Shown: positions 23,275-64,000 of the stretch, in pieces
How positions within the stretch are numbered: the stretch's first letter is position 1
Layout: each line of letters begins with the position of its first letter
Source: Latrodectus hesperus
Lineage: Eukaryota > Arthropoda > Arachnida > Araneae > Theridiidae
DNA: 64,000 nt
NCBI GenBank assembly: GCA_037975125.1
Contig: CM075855.1
Location: forward strand, 84,767,392-84,831,391
Direction of reading: 5' to 3'
Notes under the pieces: generated by a model
The model's database searches: none
What the model saw: only the letters and a program-made list of their open reading frames with translations
What the model was told of the DNA's origin: nothing
Program-made: the position numbers and the translations under genes

Positions 23275-25860
23275 ACGTTAGCATACTCAAAACGGGTGGA
23301 GTCGGCGTGCGCAGTAAAAGATTACAATATAAAGAAGGATGTGCATGCAATTGCTGATATTCATTGCAAGTAAGTTCTTTTTTGAAATATGGCCAGTAGA
23401 AATCCATTGGAATAATGACCGGAAAGCTGGAGGAAGGGGGTAATGTGACTAGTGTAGCTGATGAGTTCCAAATCAACAAAAATGTTTCGAACACTTGGAA
23501 AGCCTTCCAAACTATAAGTATAGCTGTTAGAAAAGTTGGTGATGGCCAACCCAGCATGAAAATTGCAGTAGATGACCAATATATTGTCATCCAGGAGAAA
23601 TGAGTTCGAAGCCAGTTAACAAACGCCATTGCTCAGCTATTGTGCACAGCAACGGGCGACAAGTGTTATGGTTCATTGGGTCTAGATACTTTCCCTCGTC
23701 CATCGTTCTGAGTACTGCATCCTCTTCAAAGCTGGCCATCGACACCATCGTTTAGGGTCAGGGCTAGGGAAAGAGAAGGGCTGGCTCAAATGCTCCTCAA
23801 AACTGCCACCGGAAATAGCCGTTGATGACGTAGTCAGGCATCGAAGGAGAATAAGCTGCCTGGAGTTTCTAAGCAAAATACTTATTTTTTATTTTTAAGT
23901 TCATTTTGTTTTTAATCAGAGAGTGAAAAAAACTACAAATGCCTCTCAAATTTTTAATAAATTTGCAATTATTATTTATAATAAACCCAAAAAATTATTA
24001 TTAATATTGAAATTAACTTAAAATTGTACAACCAATATAAAAATATATTTACCTATTAGCTTCAGTTTATCTTGATTTTTTGACTATTGATCCATTTCTT
24101 GTTTTTTTGTTAAGCTTTATTATGAGATACTATCGCTGCATTTCTATTTAAATACCTAATTCGTACAAATGTTCTCAAGCGACAAAAAAGTTTAATTGCC
24201 TTTCGATTTACAGTAGGAAAAGAAGACTGTTTCATTTATTAATGTTGCTATGACATTTTTCCCTTTAGAAAATTTGTCGCCATGAAATTTGCGAAACATT
24301 ATGTCCATTTGTTTTATAGTTTCCATCCATGCTTTTGTTAGAAAAGTAAGTCCCCCTGCAGAAATTAAATTAATCCACTCGGAATGATTGGGCATATCGA
24401 CTGAATTTCTTGATATAGTTCCAAGTGAATTATCTTTAATTTTATAAGCAATATAACCTGCCACATAAACCATAGCTTCTTTTTCAAATTGCGTTTAAAG
24501 TTTCTTTTGAGTATCAAAGTATTTTTGCACTCCAAAAGTAGCTTTTCCCCCATCTTCCTATTCCTCATTTATCCCCATCTTCCTAAGTTTAACGTTCTCC
24601 TTTTGAAGTAATGTTATTTTCGTTTTTAATTTTTTATTTCATTTAAAAGCAATTTTTTATTTGATTTCAATCATTGAATTATTCTTGTTGTAGAAGTTCG
24701 ATTTCTTTTTGCTCATTTTTAAGGAACTTCACTGTATTTTCTGCGCATAATATTCTTTTTTCCAATTCTTCTATATTTTTTAAATATTCATTGCATTTAA
24801 GACATTTAATGTCACCATCACATTGATTTTCTGTAGCACATAATTTATATATGTGGAATCACACACTCAATTCTTTCAATAGCTTCTACTAATCTTCTTC
24901 TTTTCGTTTGTCTCTGTTCTCTTGGAGTATTATGAATATGTTTAAAGCCGGTAACTTAAGATTATGCATAGGCGTCGATTTTAATATTTTTCTCTCTGGC
25001 AAACCAAATAGTCGATTTTGCATGTCATCCATATATTCATTCAAATCAAAATGCTCACTGCACGCTCTAGCATTCCTGATGTTGATTTTGTCACTTCTTC
25101 GACACCTTTGCAACCATTCCTTCGAAAGCATTTGAACACATAGCAACAGCACACGATGTCATGTTTTCCTCTTTAAAAATACTCTTGCTTAAAATGAAAA
25201 CATTAACGTTAAACAAGCCAAAATGAATGAGAAAGCTGCGATCAGACACAAGCTAGCATAGAGAATGCCAGCCAGTCGATGCCCAGTGACGTCACGCTCT
25301 TCTCCTCTCCGGTGACAAGGTGGCATGCGATACATGAAAGCGATGAGCCAGCCCTTATGTTTTCCCTAGCCCTGGTTTAGGGTGAAACAATCAGCAGAAA
25401 AATAGAGATCTCATCAATGGAGTCAAATCCTCTTTACAGTTTTTTTCAGTGCCACAATTATTCTCAATGCCAATTGATTAGGAGAGACACGGTTTCATCC
25501 CAGTAACATCAAGGAAACAGACCGTTACAGTGGTTTTGAAGTTGTCGTCAGGGGAGACATTATGGTGAACTGGCGGAATGAGCTCCACGTTTTCTAGAAA
25601 GGTTCTGTAAATAGAAATCCCTATTGGAGGGGGCTGATCTTTCCCCATATGCACCTGTTCCAAAGTGCGATTTACATTAGGAACAAGGAACACTTACATT
25701 AGGAACTGTTGGATAATCTGGTACCGAATATGGAGAGACGGTGTGAAGGAAACACTAAAATAAGGGGAAGGCAAATCCCTTGCTAAAGAACATCTGTTTG
25801 CTGTTCTTCCTCTTGGACACACATTCATGATAATGATACTATGACTCCAATGAAGCATTT
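23275..25860 (+). mobile_element. Decayed Tc1-like element, split by a P/THAP element
   Basis: The left part (23380-23690) reads MTGKLEEGGNVTSVADEFQI, NTWKAFQ, VRKVGDGQPS, DDQYIV, then AIAQLLCTATGDK: the two helix-turn-helix regions of a Tc1-type transposase. The right part, after 25383, reads QILFT (first Asp lost), then frames with GDIMVNWRNELHVF near 25555 and weaker traces to about 25850. Stops and frameshifts are frequent. The reading order and strand are the same on both sides of the insertion, which supports a single original element. Confidence 0.65.
23759..25374 (-). mobile_element. P-type (THAP) transposon, internally deleted, with target duplication
   Basis: Terminal inverted repeats: CAGGGCTAGGGAAA at 23759 and its complement ending at 25374; both continue inward with AAGGGCTGGCTCA. 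GTTTAGGGT flanks both sides (23750-23758 and 25375-25383), consistent with the 8-bp duplication of P elements plus one chance match. On the minus strand 25152-24889 encodes a THAP DNA-binding domain (WLQRCRRSDK, ACSEHF, ILKSTPMHNLKLP). Next comes a Glu/Lys-rich coiled coil near 24800-24640, then a C-terminal block with MVYVAGYIAYKIKDNSLG near 24473-24420. The catalytic region between coiled coil and C-terminus is missing. At 1616 bp it is a non-autonomous deletion derivative. Confidence 0.8.
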
Positions 25861-25869
25861 TTTTTTGTT

Positions 25870-28219
25870 TGATTCAATATTGTATGCATTGTATTCATTT
25901 TTGCATTATATTTTCATCATGATTTAATAGCAAAATGCTACCTTTAATTTCTGAATTTCATGTCTCTCAGATGATTTCTTTCAGAATTATTGGCTATTTG
26001 TTTAAGTCTTTCATATCATTGTATAATTAAACTCCAACAAAATATGAAGAATAAAAATTAAAATGAAAGCAAAAGAAAAATTATAAAAGAGATATGGAAC
26101 ATATAAACAAGAATCCTAATTTTTATTTAATCAGAACATTAATACGTGCTTAGTTAATTATATTTATTGCTATAAAGAGTGAAGATCAGAACAAATTATT
26201 TAAATCATTGTAAATATTTGTAATGATTTATCACAGAAATAAGGGTCGAAGAGTTAAATCACAAAATAAAATTGTAAGAATATTATCACACAAAACTTAA
26301 GAATTTGTTATATTTTAGATTCTAATGGGCTGAAACTCATTTGAACAATACTGTTATTCTACTAATAATTTATTGATATAAAATAAATACTAGTAAAAAA
26401 TAAATTTTGCATATTTGCCATAAATTTAATGATAACATTTCATACAAATATTCCATAGGACCTTATGTTAGATATTAATTTAAGCATATGAATTATGAGC
26501 CTCAAAATTCATATTTGTAAATTAATGTCTGATCAATCAATATCGATATTAATTATAATCAATATCGATAAGAAATGTTTGCTATTTTTTTTATCCAGAT
26601 GATAAGGATAAAGTTTAATTTTTGCAATCTATAAATTTTTTAATTTATTTCTCTAACATATTACAAAAACCATGACATTAATTTTGTTTAAAATTTTACT
26701 TTATAATAAAGGAATCTACCTGTTAAACAGCTTTTAATGCTTATAATTAATTACAATACAAATATTAAAAATTATTTGATGGATGACAATTTTATTTAGA
26801 TTCATAACTTAATTGATGAAATATGTAAAAAAACCTAGGCAATATTATCTATGTTTATATTGATTTAAAACTGGATAGACAGCGGTGCAGGTGAACGCCG
26901 GACTGTACCTTAATGTTAACCAGCGATACTGATTTATATGGCTTCACAGTCACAGAGACCGAAAATATTTTTATCTTTTACTAAATATTTGCTAGAACGA
27001 TCTTAATATTTTATAATGAAAGGTGAAAAAATCATCAAGTTACTCTAAGCTGTTTAAGATATAATTTAAAATTTGTTTTTTCATGATATCATTTATACAT
27101 TGAAAACATCTTAAGTAAAGCCCATTTAATGAGATATTCTATGCCTTTTCTTGTAACAATCAAATGATTTATTGAAAATTATTTCTTCAAATTCTACTGT
27201 AACAATTATGGTATAAATTAAGAATAAAACATTCATTATTTTATATTCAATATGGTTTTCTTATATATCCTCAAATCATATTCCAAGACGAATATTTCTA
27301 AGGGACATATCGATTTATTAATAAGCAGAACAAAAAAAATCTTATTCTTTCAACAAAATTTACACTACTGACAAAATAAGCTGAATTAAAGCGAACTGTT
27401 GTGTTAAAATAACATTAACAAAATAATATAAATTATGTATAGAATAGTTATACATAATTTAGAATGTTGTATAAAAATGTATAGAATGTTATATAAAGAA
27501 TAGGTCTTTATTATAACTTCCAAAAATAATTCCGCTTTTTAGATAACAGAATTAAGAAACAGGTATTGAAAAGTAGTTAAGATTGCTAAAATATAAGTGG
27601 TAATAACATTCAGTCGATTATTGGTGATAATAAGAATCCAATGTTAAGTGTTGCATACAGATTTTAAATTAATCTTTGTTGGAAAAATTCATTTAACCAG
27701 TCATTCATGAATTTTTTCACAGATAATTATTGCATATCTAATTAGAAAATATTTTTGAAATTACAAAAAATAATTTTTTAAGTTAACATGTTATCTTGAT
27801 TTTCAATAAAAGAAAGAATGATTAGTTAGATTTTCATAAAATTTCATATCTCAATTTATTGAATCATGAAAAATTAAAGTAAAATGAGACATAAAAAGTC
27901 TAAATTTAAAATTTAATAGAATTCTAAATTTGATTGTTATTTGCATAATTATTAATAATATATATTTTAATGTTATTTTTTATGTATGACATTATTCCAT
28001 AACATTAAACATATATTTTGCAATTGTTGAAAATAAGAGGATCTATTTTGTGTACCAAAATGTGATCTTAATCGACAAATCAAACAAAAATATTTTTCTT
28101 TCAATACTTCAATTGAATTAATTTTTTATACAAATTATTAAAAATATATCTGAGAAAATAATTAAAAAGAAATTCAATAAAACAAATATTTACTTGAAAT
28201 TACAGAAAAAATAAAAGAT
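25870..28219. other. Intergenic region right of the transposon cluster
   Basis: A+T-rich, no gene seen. Two small items: a G+C-richer patch at 26875-26960 (AGCGGTGCAGGTGAACGCCGG) of unknown nature, and a 12-bp inverted repeat around 27430-27460 (AAATTATGTATA with its complement, 7-base loop). Confidence 0.4.
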
Positions 28220-28225
28220 AAATTT

Positions 28226-28231
28226 TTTATT
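28226..28231 (-). terminator. Candidate polyadenylation signal of the PEP-utiliser gene
   Basis: AATAAA on the minus strand, about 155 bases beyond the stop codon at 28386-28388. No transcript support. Confidence 0.4.
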
Positions 28232-28385
28232 CACAAAACCATATAAAAATTGCTCTGATGAATATACACACAGTTCTGCATTTTTATATGTATTAGTTCT
28301 GAATGAATATAAATCATTTTGTGACAAATAGTTGAACGCGACTGAAAAAAGTAAAACTGCATGACAAAAATAATTATATGTTGGA

Positions 28386-63487
<35,102 letters not shown>

Positions 63488-64000
63488 CTACAATAGACAG
63501 AAAGCACAATACTAGTGAATATGTAAGTTTAACAAGGAAAGTTAACAAAGCTACTGATGTAAGTTTTTAATATGAAATAATACATGATTCTTATACAATT
63601 TCATTTCAGTTAATTTCAGTGAAATTTTGCTCGAAGAATTAGGCATTTTTTGTTGATAATATCAATTTATTGCATCATTAACAAATTATGTATGAATACA
63701 ATAAATTTCAAAATTAAATTCATTAATTTCTAGAAAGTATTGTCCAAATCCAGTACAGGAAATCAAATTTAAAATGATGAAATTAATTTCAAGCTTAAGA
63801 AAAATCATTGTTTTTATATTAATAATTGGCGAAGTCTGAACTGAATTCATTGTATGCATATGTGTGTGTGTATATATACATATAAGTAACATATTCAGTA
63901 ACATTTTTTGCGTGGTAAAATTAATGCACATTTCTATACAGCAGGTATTTTTTAATTCATTTAATTACTTAACTTTAATTTATGCTACATTTTTAATTAA
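63488..64000. other. Right end of the window, intron of the PEP-utiliser gene
   Basis: The acceptor of exon 63487-63415 (TATTGTAG on the minus strand) lies at its left border. No further exon is seen before the window ends; a short GT/TA run lies near 63860-63885. Confidence 0.5.

Noticed and set aside
23750..25383. GTTTAGGGT repeats as telomere-like sequence
   Set aside because: There are only two copies, exactly flanking the P-type element, so they are a target-site duplication.

Overview
The window is animal nuclear DNA, strongly A+T-rich, with intron-split genes, long microsatellites and many decayed transposons. The encoded proteins (an arthropod-type mitochondrial ATP synthase subunit f and a eukaryotic PEP-synthase/rifampicin-phosphotransferase-like enzyme) and the transposon mix (RNase H-bearing non-LTR retrotransposons, Tc1/mariner, hAT, a THAP/P-type element) suggest a chelicerate, most probably a spider. 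That taxon call is inference; no rRNA, tRNA or mitochondrial marker is present.

Only two host genes can be supported, both on the minus strand. (1) ATP synthase subunit f, coding 15219 down to 4272: four exons, all introns phase 1, and a tiny last exon 7.7 kb beyond the third, across an intron filled with retrotransposon debris. A decayed tandem copy of the end of exon 1 lies inside intron 1. (2) A large gene whose 5' part lies beyond the right edge and whose stop is at 28386-28388. I chained 18 exons from 63487 to 28386 (about 548 codons, all GT-AG, all phases compatible, no stops). They encode the middle domain and the C-terminal swivelling phosphohistidine domain (GGLISHG...REYGIP) of a PEP-utilising enzyme resembling bacterial rifampicin phosphotransferase or PEP synthase.

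Layout: 1-221 Tc1-like remnant; 780-1030 iterated repeat; 4272-15219 ATPsynF gene with an intronic hAT split by a non-LTR insertion (5613-7700), a decayed reverse transcriptase (8480-10215) and an internally deleted non-LTR copy (10216-11012); 15620-16280 non-LTR 3' fragment; 16620-16860 iterated repeat; 16880-22515 mariner split by a 4.5-kb hAT-like element with an 8-bp target duplication; 22640-23262 a short hAT-like relic; 23275-25860 Tc1-like element split by a P/THAP element with a duplicated target; 25870-28220 intergenic; 28386-63487 the PEP-utiliser gene. Its introns carry a mariner, an RTE-like reverse transcriptase, a hAT, SINE-like repeats, a nearly intact DD36E Tc1-like transposon with perfect terminal repeats, and four near-perfect short-loop palindromes.

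The points most worth following are the PEP-utiliser gene (a bacterial-type fold in an animal genome), the three nested transposon insertions that order events in time, and the series of short-loop palindromes in one gene's introns.
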